DNA from: Methylotenera versatilis 301
Lineage (GTDB): Bacteria; Pseudomonadota; Gammaproteobacteria; Burkholderiales; Methylophilaceae
Assembly: GCF_000093025.1 (NCBI RefSeq)
Contig: NC_014207.1
Location: 1,922,001-1,986,000 of the forward strand
Reading direction: 5' to 3'
DNA length: 64,000 nt
This document shows, in pieces, positions 55,093 through 64,000 of this stretch. Both the position numbers and the translations under genes were made by a program. Under the pieces are notes generated by a model. The model was not told the origin of the DNA, searched no databases, and saw nothing but the letters and a program-made list of their open reading frames with translations. Positions within the stretch are counted from its first letter, which is position 1; every line of letters starts with the position of its first letter.

Positions 55093-57000
55093 TTAAGCCT
55101 TAGTTTCAATCTCTGCTTTTAAGCGCTCAATTAGCGCTTCAATCGGCATAGAACCTAAGTCTTCGCCTTTTCTGGTACGCACGGCTACATGTCCTGTTTG
55201 CATCTCACGCTCCCCTGCAACTAGCAGGTAAGGCATTTTTTGCATACTATGTTCGCGTATTTTATAGGTTATCTTCTCATTTCTCAAGTCAAATTCGCAT
55301 CTAATGCCATTTTTCTTTAGCATTTCAACTACTTGGCGCACGTAATCTGCTTGATTTTCAGAAATATTCAGTACCATCACCTGTACAGGTGCCAACCAAA
55401 GTGGCATTGCGCCTGCATAGTTTTCAATCAAAATACCAATGAAGCGCTCCATTGAGCCAACAATAGCGCGATGCAACATCACAGGATGTTTACGGCTATT
55501 ATCTTCGGCCACATATTCAGCACCCAAGCGTTCTGGTAAGTTAGGGTCTAATTGTATCGTACCGCATTGCCATAGGCGTCCTAGAGAATCTTTAAGAGTG
55601 AACTCAATTTTAGGGCCATAAAACGCGCCTTCTCCTGGCTGATATTCAAAATCAAGGTTATTTAATTTAAGTGCATTTGCAAGCGAAGTTTCTGCTTTAT
55701 CCCAATCAGCATCAGTACCGATGCGCTTTTCAGGACGTGTAGACAATTTTACCAACACATCATTAAAGCCAAAGTCACCATAGGCTTTGTATAGCATCTT
55801 AATAAAATCGGCAACTTCTGCTTCAACTTGCTCTTCAGTACAGAATATATGCGCATCATCTTGCGTAAAACCACGAACGCGCATTAAGCCATGTAGTGAG
55901 CCTGATGGCTCGTTACGATGACATGAGCCAAACTCTGCTAGACGCAAGGGCAAGTCGCGGTAGCTATGCAAACTACTATTGAAAATCTGCACATGCCCTG
56001 GACAATTCATAGGCTTAACTGCGTAATCACGACTTTCTGACGAAGTCACGAACATACCTTCTCGGTAATTTTGCCAATGCCCGGATTTCTCCCACAAAGT
56101 CCTATCCATAATGGTAGGCGTGCGCACTTCTTGATAGTTGTAATCGCGAAACATTTTGCGCATGTATTGCTCAACTTCTTGCCAAATACTCCAACCACGC
56201 GGATGCCAAAACACCATACCTGGCGCATCGTCTTGCATGTGAAAGTAATCTAGCTGCTTACCTAGCTTACGATGATCACGCTTTTCAGCCTCTTCGAGTT
56301 GAAACAAATATGCTTCCAGCTCTTCTTTATTGCGCCAAGCCGTACCATACACGCGCTGAAGCATCTCATTATTACTATCACCGCGCCAATAAGCACCCGC
56401 TAGCTTCATCAATTTAAAAGCTTTTAATTTACCAGTGTTAGGCACATGAGGACCGCGGCAAAGATCGGTAAAATTACCTTCGGTATATAGTGAAACATCT
56501 TCACCTGCTGGAATGCTGGCAATAATCTCAGCTTTATAATGCTCGCCTATCGATTTGAAGTAGTCCACAGCTTCATCACGTGGCAATACTTTACGTGTCA
56601 CTTGCTCATCTTTTTTAGCAAGTTCAACCATTTTCTTTTCAATGGCGATTAAATCTTCAGGTGTAAAAGCACGTTTGTATGAAAAGTCGTAGAAAAACCC
56701 ATTCTCAATTACCGGGCCGATGGTCACTTGCGCATCTGGGAAAAGCTCTTTAACCGCATAAGCCAACAAATGGGCAGTTGAATGGCGAATAACATCTACG
56801 CCTTCAGGATTTTTATCTGTGATGATAGCAAGTTCTGCATCTTGGCTAATCAAATGGGAGGTATCGACTAATACGCCGTTCACTTTACCTGCCAGCGCAG
56901 CTTTAGCTAGGCCAGCGCCAATATTCATAGCGACATCCGCTACAGTAACAGGTGCATCGAAACTACGTTCTGAGCCATCTGGCAAGCGAATTACAGGCAT
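55093..57000 (-). CDS. thrS: Threonyl-tRNA synthetase
   Basis: 635 residues. TGS domain (1-62), editing domain (about 65-225) with [16 protein letters not shown] and the metal site [10 protein letters not shown], class II catalytic core with [10 protein letters not shown] (zinc Cys) and [20 protein letters not shown], and the anticodon-binding domain (about 535-635). Charges tRNA-Thr. It leads the thrS-infC-rpmI-rplT series. Confidence 0.98.
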   Translation of the reverse strand: MPVIRLPDGSERSFDAPVTVADVAMNIGAGLAKAALAGKVNGVLVDTSHLISQDAELAIITDKNPEGVDVIRHSTAHLLAYAVKELFPDAQVTIGPVIENGFFYDFSYKRAFTPEDLIAIEKKMVELAKKDEQVTRKVLPRDEAVDYFKSIGEHYKAEIIASIPAGEDVSLYTEGNFTDLCRGPHVPNTGKLKAFKLMKLAGAYWRGDSNNEMLQRVYGTAWRNKEELEAYLFQLEEAEKRDHRKLGKQLDYFHMQDDAPGMVFWHPRGWSIWQEVEQYMRKMFRDYNYQEVRTPTIMDRTLWEKSGHWQNYREGMFVTSSESRDYAVKPMNCPGHVQIFNSSLHSYRDLPLRLAEFGSCHRNEPSGSLHGLMRVRGFTQDDAHIFCTEEQVEAEVADFIKMLYKAYGDFGFNDVLVKLSTRPEKRIGTDADWDKAETSLANALKLNNLDFEYQPGEGAFYGPKIEFTLKDSLGRLWQCGTIQLDPNLPERLGAEYVAEDNSRKHPVMLHRAIVGSMERFIGILIENYAGAMPLWLAPVQVMVLNISENQADYVRQVVEMLKKNGIRCEFDLRNEKITYKIREHSMQKMPYLLVAGEREMQTGHVAVRTRKGEDLGSMPIEALIERLKAEIETKA

Positions 57001-57021
57001 ATTATTTCCTATTAAATAATT

Positions 57022-57044
57022 AAAGCCGTTAATTTAACGGCTTT
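57022..57044. terminator. Terminator between tRNA-Val and thrS
   Basis: AAAGCCGTT (57022-57030), a five-base loop, and AACGGCTTT (57036-57044). It lies 41 bases past the tRNA-Val 3' end and 22 bases before the thrS start, on the minus strand. It could end the tRNA transcript or work as a leader structure of thrS. Confidence 0.75.
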
Positions 57045-57085
57045 AGCTTTAATTTCCAGTACGTGAAAATCAGTACTTTAAAATT

Positions 57086-57162
57086 TGGTAGGCAGTAGCA
57101 GACTCGAACTGCTGACCTCTTGGATGTCGACCAAGCGCTCTAACCAACTGAGCTAACCGCCT
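57086..57162 (-). tRNA. tRNA-Val (anticodon GAC)
   Basis: 77 bases: acceptor AGGCGGT/ACTGCCT (one G-T pair), D stem GCTC/GAGC, anticodon stem CTTGG/CCAAG with loop TCGACAT, T arm AGCAG-TTCGAGT-CTGCT, and encoded CCA. Anticodon GAC reads GUC/GUU valine codons. Base 33 is C where U is nearly universal. Confidence 0.94.
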
Positions 57163-57287
57163 ATTATTTTAATCAATTGCTTGAATACATTCTGTGTAAT
57201 TTCAGGCAGAGCGCGATTTTAGCTGATTGTCGTGTTTGGCGCAAATAACAAACGTGAGTTATATGCATATATTCGCGATTGCGTTTG

Positions 57288-58634
57288 TTATTGCGCAGTT
57301 TTTAAATAGTTAAAAACATTCGGGCTAGCATAGCCATCTGCTGGTAAACGTTGCGCTAGCTGAAAAGCTCTTACCGCATCTTGCGTACGCACGCCTGGAA
57401 AGCCATCTGGCTCACCAGCATCATAGCCATGGTTATTTAGCTCAATTTGCAAGGCCTTCATTTGCAGAAATGATAAGGCGCCAAGCTCTGCAAATTGACC
57501 TCCCAATATATGCGGTTCTCCATTAAGACGTTTTGCTAATTGCACAACAGAGAGTGCATAATTGATTGAGCGATTCCAATCCATGACTGCATCGAAGTTA
57601 TCAAACACCATGAAAGCTGGACCGCGCCAACCTTGCGGCAAGATAATAGCCGCTTGTCCTGACACGTTAGGAAGCGCAGATTTAGTAGCATCTAAAATCT
57701 GAGTACTAGCAAATGCAGTCGTAGAGTTTTTTATTTTAAAATTAATCTGATGTATGTTTGGTTTGTGCTTTTTGGTTTTTATCTTTTTATTTGCACTATG
57801 TACCTGCGTCAATCCACCGGCGGCGGTTAGATTACTTGCCTGCATGGTGTTTACGCCCAGCTTACGCCATTCACTTACAGGTTTTCGAAGAGCGTACTGA
57901 GCAGTTTGCCATTCAAAATCTGCGGGTAATTGCACTTCCACCATTGCGGGTTGACCTTTTTGCCAGCCAACTTGGGATAAATAATTGGCGGCAGATGCAA
58001 ATGCATCGGCTTGAGAATTAACTACATCTATTTTCTTGTCACCGTCACCATCAACTGCATAAGTAATAAAAGTAGTTGGCATAAACTGCATATTGCCGAA
58101 TGCACCAGCCCACGATCCGACAAATTGATCAACATTGGCATTCCCTGCATCTACCATACGCATTGCATCTATGAGCTGATTGCGGAAAAAGCTGGCGCGT
58201 CGTCCATCATAGGCTAAGGTTGCCAAGGCGGATAAGGTATCAATATTGCCCTGATTGCGACCATAATTAGTTTCCATCCCCCAAAACGCTACCAACAAGG
58301 CTTTAGGAACGCCGTATTGCAGCTCGATTTTATCCAGCAATTCGGCATGTTGAACAAGGAGCTTACGGCCTTCAGTGATTTTGAGTGTATCTACTCGTCG
58401 TTGATAATAGTCAAGAAACGGGCTAACGAACTCAGGCTGAGCGCGATCTAATTCAATAACATTAGGTAATATTTCCACATGATTAACGATAGCGCTGACA
58501 GTTTTTTCGGTAATACCTACGCTTACGGCCTCTTGTCTTAACTCACTGAGCCAAACATTAAAGTCTTCATGCGCAAATGCTGGGCTTGCAAATAAGCCGC
58601 AGAAAAATACACTTAAAATGCTTAGAAATCTCAT
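57288..58634 (-). CDS. Lytic murein transglycosylase (MltB family) with peptidoglycan-binding domain
   Basis: 448 residues. A signal peptide (FLSILSVFFCGLFASPAFA) precedes an SLT_2/MltB catalytic domain (about 25-270; catalytic Glu in FWGMETNYG near 119, GSWAGAFGNMQFMPTTFITY). A Lys-rich linker of about 40 residues follows (about 275-315), then the rest of the catalytic fold and a C-terminal PG_binding_1 domain (about 385-445; LNNHGYDAGEPDGFPGVRTQ). It cleaves peptidoglycan in the periplasm. The Lys-rich insertion is unlike E. coli MltB. No lipobox. Confidence 0.9.
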   Translation of the reverse strand: MRFLSILSVFFCGLFASPAFAHEDFNVWLSELRQEAVSVGITEKTVSAIVNHVEILPNVIELDRAQPEFVSPFLDYYQRRVDTLKITEGRKLLVQHAELLDKIELQYGVPKALLVAFWGMETNYGRNQGNIDTLSALATLAYDGRRASFFRNQLIDAMRMVDAGNANVDQFVGSWAGAFGNMQFMPTTFITYAVDGDGDKKIDVVNSQADAFASAANYLSQVGWQKGQPAMVEVQLPADFEWQTAQYALRKPVSEWRKLGVNTMQASNLTAAGGLTQVHSANKKIKTKKHKPNIHQINFKIKNSTTAFASTQILDATKSALPNVSGQAAIILPQGWRGPAFMVFDNFDAVMDWNRSINYALSVVQLAKRLNGEPHILGGQFAELGALSFLQMKALQIELNNHGYDAGEPDGFPGVRTQDAVRAFQLAQRLPADGYASPNVFNYLKTAQ

Positions 58635-59488
58635 AACAAATCAGAAGCGGTGGCTTCCGTAGCAGCCAGTAAAGCTCGATAACCAGACATGAAATCAGGA
58701 TATTGCAATTGAAAACCAGTGCTTAACATGAACTGGTTACTTAAACGCTTACCTCCTTCTACTGCAGGTATTTCAACGTCACTATTTATCTGCATTTGAT
58801 TCGCAATCCAACTCAATACGTCGTACTGACTACTTGGTTTAGAATCAGTGACGATGTAACAAGTTCCAATAGGCTTACTTGCCAATACTTTTAGTACCAA
58901 AAACACGATAAATGCTGCTGCATCATCTTTATGAATTCGGTTAGTCCAACTATTTTGTGAAGGCCAGTTTTGTGATGATTTTGCTAAGTTAATCATACGT
59001 AAACGACCCGCGCCATAAATGCCAGAGAGCCTTAGCACCGTGGTATTACATGAGAGATTGTTTAAGAGCGCTTCAGCTTCGAGCAATCGCTCACCACCAA
59101 AGTCTGCAGCTACAGCGGGCATTGATTCATCTAAAAGCGCGTCGGTTTTTTGCCCATATACGCGCGTGCTAGAAACAAAAATTACATGTTTCAAATTTGA
59201 ACTTTCTGACTGTGTTGCTAGTACATTACGAAGTCCATCAACGTAATTTGCTTTGTACTGCTCATCTGTTTGGCCGTTCGCCGCTACACAGTAGATGAGT
59301 ATATCTGGCTGAATTGACTTAAGCACTTCTAAACTCGGTACTTCTGTAATATCAGCTTGAATGATTTCCACACCACTAATGACTGCGTCACTGCGCCTTA
59401 CACCTGTGACTTGAATGTTCATCGCTGATAATTGTGTAGCAACGGAGCCTCCTAAATCACCACAACCAACGATAAGAACTTTTGCCAT
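58631..59488 (-). CDS. NAD(P)-binding SDR-type epimerase-like protein (YeeZ-like)
   Basis: 285 residues. Rossmann nucleotide motif VGCGDLGGSVATQLSAM at the N-terminus, FVSSTRVYGQ mid-sequence, and RLSGIYGAGRLRMINLAKS. This is the extended SDR fold of the GalE group, but the usual YxxxK pair is not evident (VYGQKTD carries a Tyr and Lys with altered spacing), so the activity is uncertain. It overlaps the next gene start by four bases. Confidence 0.82.
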   Translation of the reverse strand: MAKVLIVGCGDLGGSVATQLSAMNIQVTGVRRSDAVISGVEIIQADITEVPSLEVLKSIQPDILIYCVAANGQTDEQYKANYVDGLRNVLATQSESSNLKHVIFVSSTRVYGQKTDALLDESMPAVAADFGGERLLEAEALLNNLSCNTTVLRLSGIYGAGRLRMINLAKSSQNWPSQNSWTNRIHKDDAAAFIVFLVLKVLASKPIGTCYIVTDSKPSSQYDVLSWIANQMQINSDVEIPAVEGGKRLSNQFMLSTGFQLQYPDFMSGYRALLAATEATASDLL

Positions 59489-59495
59489 AATATAT

Positions 59496-60071
59496 TTACT
59501 TAGATTGAAGCAAATCAGGGTAAAGCGCCAAATATTTCTCTGTCAGAAATAAAGCGATAATAGTTTTTCCATCGGTAATTTCACCGCTTTTTATCATCTC
59601 TAAACAGTTGGCTAGACTATCTTCATAAACAATTAAAGATTCATCATCATCGCGAAAATGCGCGCCTGCGGTTAGGCCATACGCTAAGTAAGTATGTATC
59701 ACCTCATTAGAATAGCCTATACATGGATGCTGATACCCCAAACTCACCCAATGACTTGCTGTGTAGCCAGTCTCCTCTTCAAGCTCGCGCTTGCCAGTGA
59801 CTAATGTATCTTCACCTGCGTCGATTTTTCCGGCTGGTAGTTCGATAAATACCTGATGTAAGGGATAACGAAACTGTTTTTCAAGCACAATATTGCCATT
59901 TGGCAAAATCGGCACAACTAACACTGCGCCTGGATGTGTCACATACTCACGCTGACTGGTATGACCATTCGGCAAGCGAACTTGGTCGCGTTTAACCGTG
60001 AGCATACCTCCAGCCGCAATGGTTTGTGAATTGATGCAATGTTCTGTTAAATCATGGTTTGGCATCTGCAT
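59496..60071 (-). CDS. NUDIX hydrolase, ADP-ribose pyrophosphatase-like
   Basis: 191 residues. A complete NUDIX box runs from about residue 77 to 99, GKIDAGEDTL followed by GKRELEEETGY. Upstream, VVPILPNGNIVLEKQFRYPL and IELPAGK are typical of ADP-ribose pyrophosphatases (NudF type), which recycle ADP-ribose in the cytoplasm. It precedes the SDR gene after 7 bases, so the two are probably co-transcribed. Confidence 0.9.
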   Translation of the reverse strand: MQMPNHDLTEHCINSQTIAAGGMLTVKRDQVRLPNGHTSQREYVTHPGAVLVVPILPNGNIVLEKQFRYPLHQVFIELPAGKIDAGEDTLVTGKRELEEETGYTASHWVSLGYQHPCIGYSNEVIHTYLAYGLTAGAHFRDDDESLIVYEDSLANCLEMIKSGEITDGKTIIALFLTEKYLALYPDLLQSK

Positions 60072-60128
60072 GAAAATACTCTGTTGTGAATTATTATTAA
60101 ACTGCTAAGTAAGCTAATGCTAAGTAAG

Positions 60129-60986
60129 CTAAATGGATGCCGAGCTAAAAGTATCACACTTTTTAATATCGCCAGTGCTTAAGCCTTGATTAAACCAGTG
60201 TGTACGTTGCGCAGAAGTGCCATGTGTAAAGCTATCTGGTACTGCATAACCTTGCGCTTGTTTTTGCAAGGCATCATCACCAATCGCCGCTGCAGCGGTC
60301 ATCGCCTCTTCCACATCACCTGCTTCTAAAATACGGTCAGCACCATCCGCACGGTTTGCCCAAACGCCAGCATAGCAATCTGCCTGCAATTCTAATCTTA
60401 CTGAATACTGATTGGATTGTGCCTCGCTATGTGCACTTTGACGAGCTTGTTGGACCTTATCTGAAATGCCCGTTATGTTTTGAATGTGATGGCCGACTTC
60501 ATGCGCAATCACATAGGCTTGAGCAAAGTCACCTGGTGCATGAAAACGTGTTTTCATTTCATTATAGAAGGCTAAATCAATATAGACCTTTTGGTCACCC
60601 GGGCAATAAAATGGCCCCATCGCAGCCTGACCAGAACCACAAGCTGTGGGTGTTTGGCCGTTAAATAACACGAGTTTTGGCGCAGGATATTGTTGACCTG
60701 ATGCTTCAAAAATCTTGCCCCATGTATCTTCGGTACTAGCAAGCACCTTAGCTACAAATTTAGCCATTGGATCATCTGCTGGTATTGCTTTAGCTTCTAC
60801 TGGCGCTTGTTGCTGCAGGCCTTGACCGATATTGAGCACTACAGAAGGGTCAACGCCAAAATACATAGCAACTAAGGCAATTGCGATAGTGCCGAGACCT
60901 ATACTTTTGCCGCCAATAGGCATGCCACCACCACTGCCACGTCTATCTTCTACGTTACTGCTTTCACGTTCGTCATCTAAGCGCAT
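60129..60986 (-). CDS. Neutral zinc metallopeptidase (YpfJ family)
   Basis: 285 residues. One N-terminal helix (IGLGTIAIALVAMYFGVDPS) and a periplasmic domain with zinc motif AHEVGHHIQNITG near 160 and the downstream ELQADCYAGVWAN, which provides the third ligand. Gly-rich start RRGSGGGMPIGG is family-typical. The physiological substrate is unknown. Confidence 0.92.
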   Translation of the reverse strand: MRLDDERESSNVEDRRGSGGGMPIGGKSIGLGTIAIALVAMYFGVDPSVVLNIGQGLQQQAPVEAKAIPADDPMAKFVAKVLASTEDTWGKIFEASGQQYPAPKLVLFNGQTPTACGSGQAAMGPFYCPGDQKVYIDLAFYNEMKTRFHAPGDFAQAYVIAHEVGHHIQNITGISDKVQQARQSAHSEAQSNQYSVRLELQADCYAGVWANRADGADRILEAGDVEEAMTAAAAIGDDALQKQAQGYAVPDSFTHGTSAQRTHWFNQGLSTGDIKKCDTFSSASI

Positions 60987-61044
60987 ATAAGCCTTTAAAT
61001 ACTAAATTTAAATTGAATTTATTCTGTTTGTATTTTGAATGACA

Positions 61045-61081
61045 AGCAAAAATATACAAGTACTTTTTGTATATTTTTGCT
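61045..61081. terminator. Terminator at the end of the nuo operon
   Basis: A perfect 15-pair stem, 61045-61059 with 61067-61081, around a seven-base loop. It is AT-rich, and lies 105 bases beyond the nuoN stop on the minus strand and 58 bases before the metallopeptidase start. Confidence 0.75.
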
Positions 61082-61185
61082 ATGAAGAACGTCAGCCTAA
61101 TGAGTTAAGCTTGGTAGGAAATGTGTCTTTTACGATTGTTTACAAAGTAGCTATAAACTGCGGATGAAATTTGACTGATTGAAAT

Positions 61186-62634
61186 TTAACTTAAGCTTCT
61201 TGTGATAGCGTAAATACAAAGTTCCATCAATTTTTCTGGCATTAAACCAATCACTAATAAAGCCAGTGAGTTGATGCCCAACACAATACGCATGTCCATT
61301 GGCGCTTCGATTGGATTTCGATCTACAGGGTCATCGAAATACATCATTTTAATCACACGTAAATAGTAGAACGCACCAATCACCGCCATTAATACCGCAA
61401 ATACAACTAACCATAAGTAGCCGGCTTGTAACGCAGCTTGTAGCACAGAAAATTTAGCATAAAAGCCTAAAGTTGGTGGTACGCCAGCCATACTAAACAT
61501 CACAATCAGCATTAAAAATGCATGCCATGGGCTGCGTTGATTTAGCCCTTTGAGGTCATCTAACTTATCTGCTTCAAAACCCTTGCGTGATAGCAGCAAT
61601 ATCATGCCAAAACCCGCAAGCGTCATTAATACATAACTCACGATGTAGAACATGGCATAAACAAAACCATTAGTACTAGCGCTCATCAAGCCATACATCA
61701 TAAAGCCGACATGTGAAATTGTTGAGTAGGCCAACATACGCTTTAGGTTGGTTTGAGCAATGGCCGTGATGTTACCAATGATAATGGACAAGACCGCCAT
61801 GAACATGAGCATTTGCTGCCAATCGATGGCTAATGACGGTAATGCTTGCACTAACAGGCGAATTACAAATGCAAAAGCAGCTAGTTTAGGCACAGAGCTA
61901 ATCAGCATGGTCATTGCTGTTGGAGAGCCTTCATACACATCTGGCACCCACATTTGGAATGGCACTGCACCTAACTTGAAAGCTAAGCCTGAAACGATAA
62001 ACACCAAACCTAAAATCAATACAGAATGTAATTTATCAGCACCAACTAATGTGCCGCTAATTTCAGCAATATTCAGGCTGCCTGTCATGCCATAAATCAT
62101 ACTCATGCCGTATAACAACATGCCTGATGCTAATGCGCCAAGAACAAAGTACTTCATGGCAGCTTCGGTTGCTTTTGCGTTATCACGGTCAAGCGCTACT
62201 AATGCGTATAAACTCAATGATAATAGCTCTAGGCCTATATACAGCGTTAGCATGCTTTGGCCTGAGACCATAATCATCATACCCACGACTGAAAATAGCG
62301 TTAAAGCATAAAATTCGCCACGATACATATCGCGTTGCTGTAAATATTGTCGGCTATAAACAAAGATTAATGAAGTACCCAAATAAATCATCAATTTCAA
62401 TATATCTGACATCGCATCATCAACAAAGGTGTTGGTAAATGCATAGCAAACACTTGGCACATGCGTAGTAAACGTGATGTAAGCCGCAACCAATAATGTG
62501 ACTTGGGCTAGCAAGTAAATAGCGATGCGATTAGCAGGTTTAAGAAATAAATCGGCCAACAAAATAAACATCGCCATACATACGATGACAATTTCAGGTA
62601 AGGCTGTTATGAGGTCGTAACGAATATTTTCCAT
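61186..62634 (-). CDS. nuoN: NADH-quinone oxidoreductase subunit N
   Basis: 482 residues with about 14 membrane helices. Family motifs: SLYALVALDRDNAKATEAAM, KYFVLGALASGMLLYGMSMI, MWVPDVYEGSPTAMTMLISS, SHVGFMMYG. NuoN is an antiporter-like proton-pumping subunit of respiratory complex I and the last gene of the nuo operon. It starts 3 bases after the nuoM stop. Confidence 0.97.
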   Translation of the reverse strand: MENIRYDLITALPEIVIVCMAMFILLADLFLKPANRIAIYLLAQVTLLVAAYITFTTHVPSVCYAFTNTFVDDAMSDILKLMIYLGTSLIFVYSRQYLQQRDMYRGEFYALTLFSVVGMMIMVSGQSMLTLYIGLELLSLSLYALVALDRDNAKATEAAMKYFVLGALASGMLLYGMSMIYGMTGSLNIAEISGTLVGADKLHSVLILGLVFIVSGLAFKLGAVPFQMWVPDVYEGSPTAMTMLISSVPKLAAFAFVIRLLVQALPSLAIDWQQMLMFMAVLSIIIGNITAIAQTNLKRMLAYSTISHVGFMMYGLMSASTNGFVYAMFYIVSYVLMTLAGFGMILLLSRKGFEADKLDDLKGLNQRSPWHAFLMLIVMFSMAGVPPTLGFYAKFSVLQAALQAGYLWLVVFAVLMAVIGAFYYLRVIKMMYFDDPVDRNPIEAPMDMRIVLGINSLALLVIGLMPEKLMELCIYAITRSLS

Positions 62635-62637
62635 GAC

Positions 62638-64000
62638 TTATAGACCTGACGGCAAACCTACAGGTAGCTTGCTTTGCATTAAATGTGAAAGAAGTTGTGT
62701 AACTGTTGCGTTTGTCATATCAGTAAGTGGCTGCGGGTATATACCTAAAGCCAATACCAAAACAGCTAATATCGCTAATATCAAGAATTCACGTTGGCAT
62801 AGATCTTTAAGTGCAGCTACTTTTGCGTTAGCAATTTCTCCATAAAACACCCGTTTCACCATCCATAAGGTGTAAGCCGCACCGAAAATTAATGTGAATG
62901 AAGCTAAGAATGCATACCAGAAGTTTTCCTGAATAGCGCCTAAAATCACCATAAACTCACCTACGAAGCCTGATGTACCTGGCAAACCACTATTAGCCAT
63001 GGCAAACAATACTGCAAATGCTGCGAAAGTAGGCATGGTATTAGCTACGCCGCCATAGGATTTGATTTCACGGCTGTGCACTCGGTCATACAGAACACCC
63101 ACACATAAGAACATTGCAGCAGAAATAAAGCCGTGCGATACCATTTGAACGATTGCACCTTCAAGACCTAGGTTATTGAATATGAAAAAGCCTAATGTAA
63201 CAAAACCCATGTGTGAAATAGATGAATACGCAATGAGCTTTTTCATGTCTTTTTGTACCAAAGCTACCAGTGCGATATAAACAATGGCTATCAATGACAA
63301 GGTAATCATAAAACCTGATAAATAATGTGCGGCATCAGGTGCGATTGGCATTGCAAAGCGTAAGAAGCTATATCCGCCAAGCTTAAGTGCAATCGCAGCC
63401 AATACTACAGAACCACCAGTTGGTGCTTCCACGTGAGCATCGGGCAACCAAGTATGCACTGGCCACATTGGTATCTTTACGGCAAAAGCTGCAAAGAATG
63501 CCAAGAAGATCAACACTTGCACATTAAGTGGCATTTGATAGTTATAGAAATCGACAATTTCAAAGCTGTTTGTATTCATGTATAAATAAATGAATGCCAC
63601 CAACATTAATAGCGAGCCTAGCAATGTGTACAAGAAGAACTTAACCGTTGCATAGACACGGTTTGGGCCGCCCCAGATACCAATGACTAAGAACATTGGT
63701 ATCAACATCGCTTCCCAGAACACATAGTACAAAATAGCATCTAAGGCACTGAATACGCCTATCATCAAGCCGCTCATAATAAGAAAACTTGCCATGTATT
63801 GCGCAACACGTTTCTCAATCACTTCCCATGCGGAGATGATGACTATGACCGTAGTAAAACTTGTGAGCAGAATCAGTGGAATAGCAATGCCATCCGCACC
63901 TAGATGGTAGTTAATATGGAAGGCTGGAATCCAGTTAAAACCTTCTTGGAACTGAAAGCCACCATCGGCGAAATTAAAATGTGTATAAAGTGGAATGGTT
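62638..64000 (-). CDS. nuoM: NADH-quinone oxidoreductase subunit M, 3' part
   Basis: The frame is open to the end of the window, so the 5' end is missing; about 454 residues are present. Family motifs: FNWIPAFHINYHLGADGIAI near the edge, VEAPTGGSVVLAAIALKLGG, LIAYSSISHMGFVTLG, SHGFISAAMFLCVGVLYDR, MANSGLPGTSGFVGEFM. NuoM is an antiporter-like membrane subunit of complex I. Confidence 0.97.
   Translation of the reverse strand, partial: TIPLYTHFNFADGGFQFQEGFNWIPAFHINYHLGADGIAIPLILLTSFTTVIVIISAWEVIEKRVAQYMASFLIMSGLMIGVFSALDAILYYVFWEAMLIPMFLVIGIWGGPNRVYATVKFFLYTLLGSLLMLVAFIYLYMNTNSFEIVDFYNYQMPLNVQVLIFLAFFAAFAVKIPMWPVHTWLPDAHVEAPTGGSVVLAAIALKLGGYSFLRFAMPIAPDAAHYLSGFMITLSLIAIVYIALVALVQKDMKKLIAYSSISHMGFVTLGFFIFNNLGLEGAIVQMVSHGFISAAMFLCVGVLYDRVHSREIKSYGGVANTMPTFAAFAVLFAMANSGLPGTSGFVGEFMVILGAIQENFWYAFLASFTLIFGAAYTLWMVKRVFYGEIANAKVAALKDLCQREFLILAILAVLVLALGIYPQPLTDMTNATVTQLLSHLMQSKLPVGLPSGL

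Overview
The window looks like chromosomal DNA from a motile, AT-rich betaproteobacterium. The best guess is the Methylophilaceae (Methylotenera-like), inferred from gene order and protein character rather than from any database search. The order tRNA-Val, thrS, infC, rpmI, rplT, pheS, pheT, ihfA, merR, tRNA-Pro on one strand is typical of Betaproteobacteria, and all genes found are Gram-negative types.

Layout. (1) 1-6.5 kb: the 3' end of a MotB/OmpA-like gene, then, convergent to it, a 2044-residue sensor with Cache, HAMP, eight PAS, GAF, GGDEF and EAL domains. (2) 6.8-19.3 kb: a complete flagellar rod, hook and ring cluster. flgA, flgM and flgN run leftward with two very good sigma-28 (FliA) promoters, and flgB to flgL run rightward. 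(3) 19.6-20.3 kb: a secreted GlcG/HbpS-type protein between terminators. (4) 20.4-30.2 kb: a compact type IV filament locus that mixes type II secretion and MSHA-like parts (GspG, GspF, GspE, PilM/GspL-like, PilO/GspM-like, PilP/GspC-like, lipoprotein secretin, three more pilin-like proteins) and ends with a LuxR-type regulator. (5) 30.2-49.3 kb: a stretch bracketed by direct repeats of the 3' half of tRNA-Pro(GGG). The partial copy is at 30235-30277 and the intact gene at 49266-49342. Beside the partial copy lies the remnant of an IS3-family transposase. The stretch carries an MCE-type lipid transporter operon with an AsmA-like gene, a YihY/BrkB membrane protein, the pgaABCD operon for poly-N-acetylglucosamine, an AI-2E permease, a diguanylate cyclase, a second AsmA-like protein and small membrane proteins. 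(6) 49.3-57.2 kb: the conserved translation cluster; infC appears to start at an AUA codon. (7) 57.3-64 kb: a lytic transglycosylase, an SDR-fold protein, a NUDIX hydrolase, a zinc metallopeptidase, and the end of the nuo operon (nuoN, 3' part of nuoM).

How it fits together. The flagellar genes, the large c-di-GMP enzyme, the PNAG operon with a diguanylate cyclase 1.6 kb beyond it, and the filament locus together suggest a motile-to-sessile switch. The most notable structural observation is the tRNA-Pro bracket, the footprint expected of an integrated element of about 19 kb. No integrase is visible, so it would be an old or decayed island.
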